29,219 nucleotides of DNA from Neoconidiobolus thromboides FSU 785 (taxonomy: Eukaryota; Entomophthoromycota; Entomophthoromycetes; Entomophthorales; Neoconidiobolaceae): the NCBI GenBank assembly GCA_025603075.1, contig MU626492.1, positions 1-29,219 on the forward strand. Reading direction: 5' to 3'. The notes under the pieces were generated by a model. It was given only the letters and a program-made list of their open reading frames with translations, searched no databases and was not told the origin of the DNA. This document shows, piece after piece, positions 10,116 to 21,357 of the stretch. Positions within the stretch are counted from its first letter, which is position 1; every line of letters begins with the position of its first letter. Both the position numbers and the translations under genes were made by a program.

Positions 10116-11460
10116 TTAATAATAATTATTATATAGGCATGAGTTTAGATTGTTTTGGCCCAAAACGTACCAATTTATCAATGGATCCTGTACAAAAATA
10201 TTATAAAGCTTTGTACCCCTTTTAAAAGCAACAATCGATAATGGGGTGCTAAGATTATAATCCATTTGTCCATGGTTATAATTAAATAATCTGAAATCGT
10301 AATTAACTTTAAATATTTTGAGGTTTGGGAATAAAGATAAGAGATATATAAGACCTTTAAATGAGTCTCTAAAGCAGCTTATTTTAAGATGTTTTATAAA
10401 CTCACATTTAAATAAATTATTTTTAATAACAGATTCAATTATATGTTTCTCAATTTTACTATAGTTTTCCATTTGGACTTTCCAAATATTAGATAATAAA
10501 GATATAGTTTTTAATTATTCTAAAGATAAATGCTGGATATATATTTCCTTCAAAGTTGATAGCCTCATAAACGCATGATTGCCTGGATATTTAAAATCAA
10601 AACAGCCCAAAGCTACAATATTACTGCTCCCAAACAACTTTAGGTTATTATTGTCATTATTTATCCTAAAAAATTCGCTACCTTTACTCATTAACTTTAC
10701 ACTTTTTAATTCCCCTAGATCTCCGAGACAACTGATATCAAATCCATCTAAATAAACCTTAACTTTCAATTTTAAATTAGAAATAAACTTTATATTAGGA
10801 CCAACTTCATCAAGGTTAGCAATACCATTTAAAAACACCAATTTCAGTTCTTCTAATGCATTAAAGTGCTTTAATTACATCTAATCCAACAAGATATAAA
10901 TTGTACTCTGAGTATATTCTAAGTGCTTTTAATTTATTTGCGTTGAAGTCTCTAATTAAATCTTTAATAGTTATTTCAGATCCTTCAATTTCAAACACTT
11001 CAATTTGATTTAAATAACTTTTAAATAAACTTAGCGCGTCCATATAGCTTAGGCCAAATATACCTAATTTCTTTAGCCCCGGTAATTCAGCTCTTGTTTC
11101 TGTAGCACTATCATGAATTTCACTATTACTGATCTCACTGCTGTCATCATTAATCTCACTATTAATACCATAAAATTCTATAGATTTCAAATTTGGACAG
11201 GAATTTAGATATTTACTGGGGTCTGATTCTATAACAATATGCGTCATTAGCAATCTATTTTTTTCTATAAATTCCTTTTGATAATTCTGGTATTCCCCAA
11301 AATAATAAACTGAATAAGTTAAATTGTACTTGATAACACAGTCAATAATTTTAAATAAACACTTATTTAAAAAACAATAATTGAATAATTCATTTGGGTT
11401 TAATAGTTTAAATACCTCTTCTAACAAAATATCTGGCAATTGGTCGAATTTAAGTGACAT
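10116..11460 (-). pseudogene. Broken F-box/LRR-like paralogue (one frameshift, one nonsense codon)
   Basis: Inverted paralogue of the gene at 7024-8370. It begins MSLKFDQLPDILLEEVF at 11460 and runs 199 codons to a premature stop at 10861. The homologous reading continues in another frame (FNALEELKLVFLNG, matching FNKLKVLKLEADEI of the intact copy), so there is an indel at about 10863. That frame runs to HLSLE and an in-frame TAA at 10515-10517, then continues without a frame change through LKTISLLSNIWKVQ to the conserved C-terminus INWYVLG (intact copy: IDWYVLD). The TAA aligns with a Leu (TTA in the paralogue), a one-base change. About 24 residues present in the intact copy (around FESSTNFSSKYTT) are absent, and the original stop is lost, adding a short tail. 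Splicing does not explain the breaks, because no intron signals fit. Likely a recent pseudogene. Confidence 0.88.
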
Positions 11461-11856
11461 TTGAAAATAAAATAAAACGAATAAAAAGGAAAAAAATTGA
11501 ATTTATATTTTAATTATTGCAATGTTATATTATTCAAATCTCAATATGGAATATCATATCATATTTAAAATGTAAGCGATCAAATGAGTACTATCACCAC
11601 TTTAAACTTAAAAGACACCATCTGTTTTGGTTAAAATATTTACTATGAAACTGGCTCATAAATGGAATAGTAAAGTACAAAACCATCAAAAGTTATATAC
11701 AAGTATAACTGTGAAAAGGCTATGTAATAACTATTAACATATTGTTTACAAATAATAAGGACGAATATTCATTATCATTAATAAATTAGCAGCTTGTACT
11801 TTTAATTCAACTCTTTATTAATAAAGTTAACGCCCATGAACTTAACTAAAACATTA
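11461..11856. other. Spacer between divergent-decayed F-box gene and permease 3' end
   Basis: About 0.4 kb, AT-rich. It should hold the former promoter of the F-box pseudogene and the 3' end of the permease transcript. No ORF seen. Confidence 0.45.
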
Positions 11857-13608
11857 TCAAGCTTCATGTAACAGAGTATTCATTGAATTTTCTGGTAATG
11901 ATAAGCTTTTTGTTTCTTTTAAAGACAATGAAACTAAGAAACCGAGCATCATAACAATAGTACAAATAAATAAAAGTAATGGAAAATTGGCTGGATTGTC
12001 TTCAAAGTTGATAAAGCTTATCTGTGAGAAAATGGAACCCAATTTGCCAAAGGAAGCAGGGATTGCTAAGCATAATCCACGGTATCTAGTAGGAAAAGAT
12101 TCTAAAGCTAAAATCAAAATTGTAATATTAGGCCCTAAATTAATAAAAAACCGAGCTAATGAAAAGAATATGATGGATAAGATCGACTTTGGAGTGTCAT
12201 TATTTAGAAAATAAAATACAGCACTTAGAATAATATAAATGACTATTAACATAAAGAAACAAATTTTTTGCAATCGCACTCTGCCGACTCTATCAATAAT
12301 TATGGCGGACAATATAACTCCCGGTATGCCTCCCATTAAAGTTAGCATAATATTCCCCAATGCTACATGTTGCAATGTTAAATAACCAGAAGTTTCATCG
12401 GAATATCCCAAATAGCTCAAAATCCCCGAATTATTTAATGTAGTACCTGCATATGCAAAATCCAATGTAAACCAAGATAAGCTCAAAAATAATATCAATT
12501 TTATGTTTTTGACATCTCTTCTTATAAATTCAATCACTTCTCTAAGAGTGGGATAATTAGGTTGAAATGAAGACAAATTGAATGAAGAAGTCATTAATTC
12601 ACTGAGTTGAATTTTTAATTTATCTTCATAAATGGTATTTTTTAAATTAGTTTTGAATACCTGTTGTATTGTTTTTATACCATTTAAAAAATTCTGCTTT
12701 ACTTGTAAAGTATACCTTAAAGTTTCTGGAATAGTACATCGAATTAGTAAAGAAAGTAAAGATAGTAAAGCTCCAAATAATGTCAATATTCGCCATATAT
12801 TATCAAGGATAAAGATATCTTTGTTGATGGCATCTTTATAAATATACAGTATTACATATGTTAAAGTACCACCAATTAAATTGCCAAAACTATAAAATAT
12901 AAATGAGCTTGCTATCATAGTTCCTCTCAAATTCAATGGTGAAAACTCAATCGCAATCAATCCAGATATAACAAAATCTCCACCAATTCCTATCCCAACT
13001 ATAAATTGCCAAAACATTAAACCATCTAAGACATTAATCCCTCGCAGTGTATTTGAGCAGAAACAACATCCAAGCGAACCAATCATTGTAATTGAAGTTG
13101 TGATTGCATATATCTAATTAAAATAAATCATTATCATTTTATTTATAGTTGAGATATTTCCACTACCTTTTTGCGACCATAACAATCAGCCATGTAACCA
13201 AAGTAAAGTAATCCAATTATGACTCCTAAATAACAATTAGTAATTAACACCTGCTACTAGTAAATATTAACTCATACCTACTAAAATCGAGAACCGTACA
13301 ACAACTTCCCAGCAATAAGGAAAGCGATCCATCTCTGGGTAATAAATAAACTTTAGCATTGGAATAATGAAAGTGAACAGTGATAGATGATAAGAATCTA
13401 TTAGGAACCCCAAACCCGAAACTAATACTAGTTTAATATGAAATCGATTCATAGAACTATCTTCTATCTGTTTTATCAGTTCTTGTTTTTTACTTTCTTG
13501 ATTGAATAGGTTAATCTCAGACTTTTCTGAAGTTCCTAATGGGTTTTGACTGTCTCCTAAATCATAAGGTCGATGTTTCCCTTGTAAAGTTAGTCGAAAG
13601 TGGGCCAT
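11857..13608 (-). CDS. MFS phosphate:H+ symporter, Pho84 type
   Basis: Plasma-membrane inorganic phosphate permease of the major facilitator superfamily (phosphate:H+ symporter family). Spliced model: exons 13608-13278, 13225-13167 and 13113-11857; introns start gtatga and gtagtg and end tag; phases close to give 548 aa. Cytosolic N-terminus of about 57 residues, then TM1 with SGLGFLIDSYHLSLF (about 64-78, the family's conserved Asp at 71), GYMADCYGRKK at the TM2-3 loop, GIGIGGDFVISG (about 170-181) in TM4, a long central loop, DRVGR after TM7, and ESFPTRYRGL with FGKLGSI in the C-terminal half. These match Pho84/PiPT landmarks, including the GGD and GK sites. Length is slightly below the yeast protein (587). 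No frameshift. Specificity for phosphate rather than another anion or a glycerophosphodiester is inferred. Confidence 0.9.
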
Positions 13609-14415
13609 AGTGAAAGATTGTATGTCAAATAAAATAAGACCAGCTTACAAAATATTTCAAAAAAAATAGGCACATACTTCGGATCTTAGTTTTATTTATA
13701 AGAATATAGACTTGGCAAGGTTACCCATTTTAATTATATTTAAGAAAATACCCCATTTTTTTATTCGAATTCTTTTTTTTTGTTAAATTTAAAATGGCCT
13801 AACAAAGTCTATATTTAGTCAATCATTATCAAAACTTAAATTAGCTTAATTAATAGTTCCAGAGAACTTTAAAATCAATTTATTCTTTTATACTAGCATT
13901 TGAAAAATATATTAGCATTAATACATTGGTTGAAAGTTACTTTTATTCTATTTGATAACACAGCTCCTCTATTCTTTTTTTTACTTTTAAAAGCTACTTT
14001 GATTTTGTATCATCAAGATCAAGGAACTGTGTTACCTTTTATGTTAAAGTTGATCTCTGAAAAAATCTCTAATTACTAATTCTCATAAAGTTTGAATTTA
14101 ACTTAAGATCAATAATTTTTTTATAATTTATTTAACACTATCATCATTGCTACTATTAGATATCTTGTGGTAGAATTTTATCTATAACAAGTTGATATTG
14201 CATAATCAATAGTCAATATTGCTTTAAATAAATAGGTAAAATGAAGAAATTAGTATAAAAATACCAAAATAAGAATTAAAGTTGAGGATGCAGCATATTG
14301 ACAATAAATTTACTGGCATATGAATAGACTTAATTTATACTTAATAACTTACAAACAATATGCAAAAAAATTAGAAAATTAGGGCAACCCTCAAAAGTTT
14401 ATTACACAATTTTAT
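13609..14415. other. AT-rich spacer, permease promoter region
   Basis: About 0.8 kb upstream of the permease and downstream of the reductase. I looked for a Pho4-type CACGTG box close to the permease start and did not see one. No ORF supported. Confidence 0.45.
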
Positions 14416-15507
14416 TTAAATAATCCCTCTGTTTTTCAAATCAGCCAACTTCAATAAAATATAATAAGTTTCACTAAGCGGTACCGGATAATTGATCTCT
14501 TTTGCTTTTCTAACCATATTGCCTAACGTAGCCTCCAGCTCTAGTTTGTTTTTTCTTTCATAATCAATCAACAAGCTAGGCTTATATGCCATTCCATAGC
14601 TTCTACTTAAATATCCTTCAACAGTGTGCTCTGGCACCCAATCTGGAAACTTACCTCCAATAACCGCTTCTGCTAAATCAAATATTTCTTGCATCGACCT
14701 TCTTACTAAATCTTCTCCTTCTTTATCCTGATGTATATTCAACGTATGGCATCCTCCACTTAATATACAAATTGGTGAAAATGACCCATTCCAAATTATT
14801 TTATTCCATCGTACAATGGTGATATCCGGTACTAATTGGATTTCTACATCCCCATCTCTAAACAATTTTATAAGTTGGAGTAACTCTGGTTCATTTGGTA
14901 ACTCATTTGGATTTGATTTTTTAGCAGTATTAAATGTACTTAAACTTATTATACTTCTTCCGGCCTCATCAATAACACCTGGCTCTGTTTGAGTTACTGC
15001 CACGTTAGCTACACAACCGATCAATAAATTGTTGGGATACTTTTCCTTATAAGGAGGCTCAATATCAATTCCATTTTGAACTACTACTATAGTTGTATTA
15101 TTAGAGATCAATGGTTCAATCATTTTAGGAATATCATATTGATCCGGTAATGCTTTAAGAGTTATTAACACATAATCAAAGACTATGCCATCTTTTGAGG
15201 CTTCTTCTATGCTCGGAAAGACTAAATAAAGTTAACATTTGATAAAGTACGATTCATAACCAATAAGTCATATTACCTTTCGCTGGCTTAAATTGGTAAT
15301 CTTGGAATGTTTTTGATTTGATTTGGAATCCGTTTTCTTGAACTACATTGTACCCGGAGCGGACTATCACATACATATTTACATGCTCGTTTTTTGCTAG
15401 TCTTGATGAGTATAAGGCTCCAACTGCGCCACATCCAACTTAGGAAAAAATTAGTTTTGTTTTTTGATTACATAGCTCATTCTATTACCATTGATAATAT
15501 TTACCAT
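14416..15507 (-). CDS. 2-dehydropantoate 2-reductase (ApbA/PanE family)
   Basis: NADPH-dependent ketopantoate reductase-like protein; the family reaction converts 2-dehydropantoate to pantoate for pantothenate/CoA synthesis. Three exons: 15507-15489 (19 nt), 15438-15277 and 15221-14416; introns start gtaata in both cases and end ag; phases close to give 328 aa. The tiny first exon supplies MVNIIN, and splicing completes the N-terminal dinucleotide loop VGCGAVGALYSSRL (7-20, GxGxxG). YVLITLKALPDQ (about 77-88) and VVVQNGIDIE (about 106-115) match the Rossmann half. RWNKIIWNGSFSPICILSGG (about 198-217) carries the likely catalytic Lys (about 201) and the following Asn. The C-terminal helical domain is present to KLADLKNRGII. 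Fungi have several paralogues in this family, so the true substrate may differ from ketopantoate. Confidence 0.9.
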
Positions 15508-16274
15508 TTTAAAAAAATAAAGGTAAAATGTTTAAATTGACAGTATTTATACTTTTGTTGTCTGTGTTTTCATAACATTGTTTTCGCGTGACGTATGAAA
15601 AACAAAACCATTCAATAAAAAGGTTTACTTTTTGAAGTGGTTCTATAATTTCATTACAGTATTATTATTTACTTTTAAAATCGAACTATGATATTACGGT
15701 GTTATGCATCTCTATTTTTTCTACCTTTCGATAATAACACTTGATTCAAATAATAAGTTATTATTATAATTGTTGTTATTGTTTCAATTTTGGTTAACTG
15801 ATAAATTTTTACTCCTTTTAAATTACTAATCAAACAAAGAGAATGTAATGTTACGTGGTTATTGTAATTATTGTAAACTGACTTTATTAAATAATCTTTA
15901 TTTTAAATTGGCTTTAACAATTAATGCGATATGTAGATTGTTTTCGTCATTACTTGTTATCAAAAGAATTATTATTTTGATTTTACAGAATATAAAGTAA
16001 AACTGAGCATCTAAAAAAGGCAACAATAGAAAACCATTCAAACGAGATGCTTCATAATTTTTATCTTCCTTGATACTTTATATGTTTAAATAAACAAAGT
16101 TATTCAAAAGAACAACTAGAAAAAATAGAAAAACACTGTATTAATATTAAAGCAAAACATAAATCATAAACTATCTATAAAACGTAAAACAAACACTAAA
16201 AGCTAACACTAAAAATAATTTAATACTCAGAATATAAATAAAGAGTAAAAGTGACTAACTGAAAATCAACTCAA
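15508..16274. other. AT-rich spacer
   Basis: Holds the promoter of the reductase gene and the 3' region of ATG3. No gene, RNA or repeat recognised. Confidence 0.45.
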
Positions 16275-17508
16275 TTAGTCTGCAGATGCAGTATAATCAT
16301 ATTCAATTGTAGGTAACACACAAGAAATAAACTTTAAAAAGATCAACATATACCTTTTTAAAAATTAGCTTAAATTCATGATAAATAAAATAGAAAATTA
16401 CTGATCAACCCGAACTTCCTTATTAGCATTCATTGATACCTCGATCAATTTCTTCATAACTGATGCATGCTTACATGGATGGATGGACGCAAGCACAACA
16501 GGGAGATGCGGATGTGGATCAATAGTTACTGTTTTATTAGCATGCTCTTGAGAGATATCCTCGAGTACTTGCTTTGATTCCAAGGGGACTCTGTCCTCAT
16601 CATATCCATATAACCAAATTCTAGGCGTACGATAATATTTATCATAAGTTATACTTAAATCATAGGTACGTGTTAGTAATAGATTGGACTCAGGATTTTC
16701 TTCTTTAACCTCGTTTTCAACTCTATTATCTTCTTTGCTTGTAGTCTATATTGTTAGTTAATATTTAATGAGTATGTATACTTCATTACAATTTCGGCTT
16801 CTTCGATCTCATCATCAATATCTGGAATGTCATCCAAATCGGATGGCGCTTTATCCTCTTCCTTGTCATCCTGCTCATTGATATTTAGATTATTAATCCT
16901 ATTTGTTACATCAATAGGCTCGCTATCATCTTCATCTTCAATGTCGATAATTATTTTATTTAACGCTTTTTGACCATCTAATTAAACATTTAGTTTTTTT
17001 ACTATCAGCTGCTGCAAATTAAGCTACCTGAACCTTGAAAAGCCGCGACCCAGCCTTCATCACCTTCTAAATCACCATTTTCATCAAAATTATCATCAGC
17101 ATATGCCATATCTCCAGCTCTTCTTAAACAAGGAACTAAAAAATTAATAACTCTAATTTGTTTTTTGACAGTTTACTTACCATTTCTAGTGATCAAAAAC
17201 TGCTTATCAGCTGGAAGATACTCTCGTCTCTTTGACTCTTCGCCTGCTTCCCTATTAAAAAATAATGTTAATAAGTTTAAAATTTCAACATCTAATTCCA
17301 TCACTTACCACTGCCATGTTGGAAATTTAAAAACTAAATAATCACCGGCGGCTACAAACTAAACTTAAATCAGAAATTTATATAATTTAAATTTTATTTT
17401 AATTACCTCCTCTGGGGTCAATACGCCCTCTTCAATAAACTTGGAGTCTTTAAGTAGGGGATTTAAGTACTCCCTAACTCCATGAAACATATTATGAACT
17501 GATTGCAT
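16275..17508 (-). CDS. ATG3: Autophagy E2-like conjugating enzyme Atg3
   Basis: E2-like enzyme that transfers Atg8 from Atg7 to phosphatidylethanolamine during autophagosome growth; acts in cytosol and at curved membranes. Seven exons: 17508-17407, 17358-17309, 17251-17181, 17135-17028, 16977-16790, 16745-16402, 16353-16275; six introns of 42-57 nt; all phases close to give 313 aa, the normal length (human protein 314). Visible landmarks: amphipathic N-terminus [38 protein letters not shown] (about 46-64), ITRNVPCLRRA, an acidic disordered loop (about 120-172), [18 protein letters not shown], then [20 protein letters not shown] with the catalytic Cys of the HPC motif at about 264, and the C-terminal [17 protein letters not shown]. 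The donor of the fourth intron could be gtagct (used here) or gttcag six bases upstream; both keep the frame. The identification is unambiguous. Confidence 0.97.
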
Positions 17509-17777
17509 TCTTGCAATAAATATAAGAAAAATAAAGAAATAGTAGCTACGTTACTTATTCTTATAAAGTTGATTTGGCTCTGATTGGCTCTCAAAGTTTC
17601 AAAAGTAAGCTTAGTAAGGGCAATTAATTTGGGTTAAATCATTTTTTGGTAGTTCAAGCTTTGGAGTTTTCATTGCAAAAAGCTAAATAAATTGAAACTA
17701 GAAATCCCAACTGGATGTTTTTTGTGTTTTAGGAAATAATCTATTATTAAAACAATAGCTAATAAAGGCAATTAAAA
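17509..17777. promoter_or_regulatory. Shared divergent spacer of ATG3 and the RBR ligase gene
   Basis: Only 269 bp separate the two start codons, which face away from each other, so both promoters and leaders must fit here. I see no named binding site. Co-regulation is possible but is an inference from spacing alone. Confidence 0.5.
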
Positions 17778-19768
17778 ATGTGGAATAACCTCGGCAAAAT
17801 AGTTTCGCAGCACATTTCTAGCTCAACTAGTAATAACTATGTCACATCAAAAAATGGCAAGAGATATGATATTGAAAAGAGCAAGTATCCAAAGCAAATC
17901 AAGGAGCTGATTGAAATATTTCCGGATTGTGGTAAAATGAAATATTTATTGAAACTATATAAAGCTTAGTCATTTTTATAGATCCCTATTATTTAGAGCA
18001 CTGCTGTAGTTACTATAAAGATAGACATGTGGAAAGGATATGTGATAAGTTTTTCAATTTGAATTATTCCCATTACCCTACAGTGCCAAAAAGCCTAAGC
18101 TTAACACCATATTGTTCAGCTACTCGAAACTATTATTTGGAAATTATTAATGAATTGTTTCCAGACGTTGAAGTTGGTATAATAAGGGAAGTAATAATAA
18201 GTAGTCGCCATAGTATTATTTATGAAGCAGTGGATAGACTACTGAAGTATAATGGAAAATATTTAAAAAGGAAAGATTTTAACAAGATCGATAAAAAGGA
18301 TTATTTTCGCTCAGAATCTTATGCAGTGGGAGCAAAGAATCGATTATATAATTTATTTCCGAAAACCCCTAGATCAACGATACGAGCTATTTTAGCGGAG
18401 ACCAACCATGATTTTTTAGCAAGTTATGATAGACTAACTCAGTTAAATAGTAATCATACATGGATGAGCTCATTGATTGGAATGATGGTGAACAGAGACA
18501 AAATAGATGAGCCTTCAATGTATACTTTTGAGTTACTTCAGCAAATAAATCAACTGGAAAATAAAGACAAAAAAAGTATCGTACAGCTTGATAGGGAGTA
18601 CGCTATAAGATTAAACCAAGAACAATATGCTAAAGAAAATCAAGTTATCTCATGTCAATGTTGTTATACCGATTTTACTTTTGAAGAGCTATGTCAATGC
18701 ACCAAAGGTCATTTATTTTGTATCGAGTGTGTCAATAAATATGTTAGTGAAACCATTTATGGACAAAGTGATTTTAAAGAAAAAGGATATATTAGTTGTA
18801 TAGATATTAGTGGATGTAAAGAAAAGATATCAGAATTAGAGTTGAAAAGAATATTAAAATCAGACCTATTAGAGTCTTATTTTAATACTAAACTGGAGTT
18901 GGAACTGGAATCAAGTAAATTACCTTTAGTAAGGTGTCCATTTTGTCGCTATGTCGAGATTGATAATCCTAAGCGTATCAGATTATTAAATTGGTTAAAC
19001 TTTTTTAAATTGGGTTTATTAATCACAATAATTGAACCTATGAAAAGAGGATTGTTCTTATTTTATCCTATTTTATTATCTCTAAGGATTTTATTAACTG
19101 TCCTAACTGTCATTGGGATATCGGAGGTCACCTCCTTTAATTTGTTAGATTATTTGCCTATCACTTATATCCCTGACTCAATGATCAAGTTGCCGGATAA
19201 TCGACTATTTCAATGTAGGAATACAGAATGTAATAAACTCTCATGTAGACTTTGCCATACACAATCTTTACTATCTCATCAATGTATGGAAGATGAAAAG
19301 GATGCACTGAGATTAAAAGTGGAAGCTGCAATGGCAGAAGCAGTTAAAAGAACAGTAATTTTAAATAATTATTAATGAACTCAATGACTAATTTATAGTG
19401 CCCAAATTGTAATTTATCATTTACTAAATTAGATGGATGTAACAAAATGACTTGCCGATGTGGTAAGTTTATAATTAAAATGCTTAGCTATAATATTCAA
19501 TAATTATTTAGGATATATTATGTGCTATTTGTGTAGAGAAGGTATCCAGCAGCAAATGTATAGTCATTTTTGTGACCATTTTCGATTTAATCCTGGAGAA
19601 CCTTGTAGACAGTGTGATAAATGCGACCTTTATAAAGATGCTAATGATGAACTAGAAATGAAAAAAGCAGCTGAACAAGCTAGTCAAGTTTTTTTCATTG
19701 AAAATCCAAGTTTGAAAAATTCAAGCACATTAAATTTAAATAGTAATAATATTATGTATTTATTTTAG
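17778..19768 (+). CDS. RBR-type E3 ubiquitin ligase, RNF216/TRIAD3-like, with hydrophobic insert in the IBR
   Basis: RING-between-RING ubiquitin ligase. Exons 17778-17931, 17982-19354, 19399-19462, 19512-19768; introns begin gtaaaa, gtaatt, gtaagt and end tag; phases close to give 615 aa. N-terminal half: helical region with LFPDVEVGIIREVI and LFPKTPRSTIRAILAETNHDF (CUE/UBA-like patterns typical of RNF216 relatives). RING1 about 276-331 (CQCC, CTKGHLFCIEC, ISGC); IBR starting CPFC at 370-373 and resuming CRNTECNKLSCRLCH at about 463-477; RING2 CPNC 510-513 and LDGCNKMTCRCGYIMCYLC, predicted catalytic Cys about 523; then a Cys/His tail (HFCDHF, CRQCDKC). Between the two halves of the IBR, about residues 387-437, lies a strongly hydrophobic stretch that could span a membrane twice. 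Family firm; substrates unknown. Divergent from ATG3 and convergent with the MPDU1 gene. Confidence 0.93.
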
Positions 19769-19994
19769 CTTTATTTATTAATTTGAATTTTTAGAAAATG
19801 ATCATCTGAGCTGGAATAGTATGGAGATACTCAGCTTTTGGGTCAATCATTTTTTTTATTAGTGTATCTTATTACTACCTTATTTATAACCTAAACTATG
19901 CATCTATTAATCTATTTTTATCCTTTTAATATATTTTATTAATAAAAAACATAAAGTAAATAAACAAATCATGATACTGTTTGGAGCCTAAAAA

Positions 19995-20708
19995 CTATTG
20001 ATCCTTTTTATTTTGTTTTTTAGGTGGCTTTGAATAGGCTAATACTTGAATAACAAAAATAACGTTAACAACAAAACCTATGACAGAACCAATAATAGCA
20101 AAGGTATCATCAACCTCGATCCAATTAGTAAACACTCTACCCAAAGCATTTAAAAAGTTGATATAGATAGTTAAAGGCGAAAGTACACCTATGGACTTAT
20201 TCTTAAAGTTTTCATAAAGTTGAGGGAAAGCACCAAAGATAGCAGCAGGCAACAAAGCCATCATAAAAAGAGTAAGCTGTTCTACAGTTAATACAAAATA
20301 AAACAAATAATTCACTACTAAATTAATGGAGACAAACATTAAAAAATGGTCCGTTTTTTTGTTCACTAATAATATTAAAGAGACTAAAAAGATATCTTGG
20401 AGTAATACAAATACTGCATCACCATAAGTAGTAAACCCTTGCTGATTCCTAAAGCAATAACAAGAAATTATAGTTAGTACCCCAGTCTCAATATATAATG
20501 AAATTGCATTAAGTCCTTCACTACTTTGTGTTTGGTACACCTTAGCCAATTGAGGTATCTTACTAAAGATACTAAACAATATGATTGAGAGACCTACAAT
20601 TTTGGATAAAAATAAATTAAAACAATAGCTATTGATCCCTTCACTGATTATGTTTCTAGTACATTCCTCCCCTAATTGATGATGAAAAGCGGGAATTAAA
20701 ATATCCAT
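19995..20708 (-). CDS. MPDU1: Mannose-P-dolichol utilization defect 1 protein (PQ-loop, MPDU1/Lec35)
   Basis: Multi-pass ER membrane protein needed for use of dolichol-phosphate-mannose and -glucose in N-glycan, GPI and related glycan synthesis. Intronless, complete, 237 aa (human 247). Seven hydrophobic segments. The two PQ-loop signatures are visible: SIFSKIPQLAKVYQTQSSEG (PQ at 52-53) and AIFGAFPQLYENFKNKSIG (PQ at 162-163), each at the end of a helix. The C-terminus KPPKKQNKKDQ is a Lys-rich cytosolic tail very like that of animal MPDU1. The ATG at 20708 is the first in frame and gives the short luminal N-terminus usual in the family. It ends 226 bp from the 3' end of the RBR gene (convergent pair). 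Cystinosin-type PQ-loop transporters are the alternative but lack this tail and spacing. Confidence 0.92.
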   Translation of the reverse strand: MDILIPAFHHQLGEECTRNIISEGINSYCFNLFLSKIVGLSIILFSIFSKIPQLAKVYQTQSSEGLNAISLYIETGVLTIISCYCFRNQQGFTTYGDAVFVLLQDIFLVSLILLVNKKTDHFLMFVSINLVVNYLFYFVLTVEQLTLFMMALLPAAIFGAFPQLYENFKNKSIGVLSPLTIYINFLNALGRVFTNWIEVDDTFAIIGSVIGFVVNVIFVIQVLAYSKPPKKQNKKDQ

Positions 20709-21357
20709 TCCTTTGAGTCTGTGTTAATATTACTATTGCTAATTAAAATTTACTTTTTTTCTTGGTTGTAATAAAATTGTTATATACTGTTTACTCAACC
20801 AATAATATTCATTTTAGCTATCATAACTAATAACAATATGACTTATAAATCGGATAATGATCAAGTTTTAAAAACTCCAATTTTTAACCATTTTTAAACA
20901 GAGTTTTTCCAGCTAATAATAAATTGCATGTTTAAGTAGAAGAAACTATTATTATTCAATAGTAAATTAAGTTAATTATGTAGATATTTATTTTTGTTAA
21001 GTCTGATCTAAAATACTAAAATTTCGGAATAAATACTTCGGCTTAAGAAATAGCTTTTGAGTTGGCCCGTGATTCTAAAGCTTTTATCGGCATACACATG
21101 GCTTATGTTTAAGTCACACTTTTGATTACTTGGTAGCAAATTTAATCAAAATAGTCCATTTAGTAAAGTTTAAAGCTATTTTTACAATATAATTTTGAAA
21201 ATTAAAAACAGAAAGTTTATGTGAAGAAAATAAGAGCTCTAGATTTATTATTAGTGGAGTTTATGCTATCTTTGACATAACAAAACAAAAAGTAATTAAA
21301 ACTAAAAAATGCTATTCACTTAGATTGAGTTTCAACATAATAGCAACACATAATGAC
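20709..21357. other. AT-rich spacer upstream of MPDU1
   Basis: Contains the MPDU1 promoter. No gene or repeat recognised. The 5' part of the decayed gene that follows may extend into 21300-21357, but no start codon can be assigned. Confidence 0.4.

Noticed and set aside
10116-11460. F-box paralogue as an intron-containing live gene
   Set aside because: The second break is a lone in-frame TAA with homologous sequence continuing in the same frame, and the first is a 1-nt shift without donor/acceptor signals.
11987-12841. Two plus-strand open frames (11987-12214, 12632-12841)
   Set aside because: Antisense to the permease exon 3; the sense strand encodes a convincing transporter.
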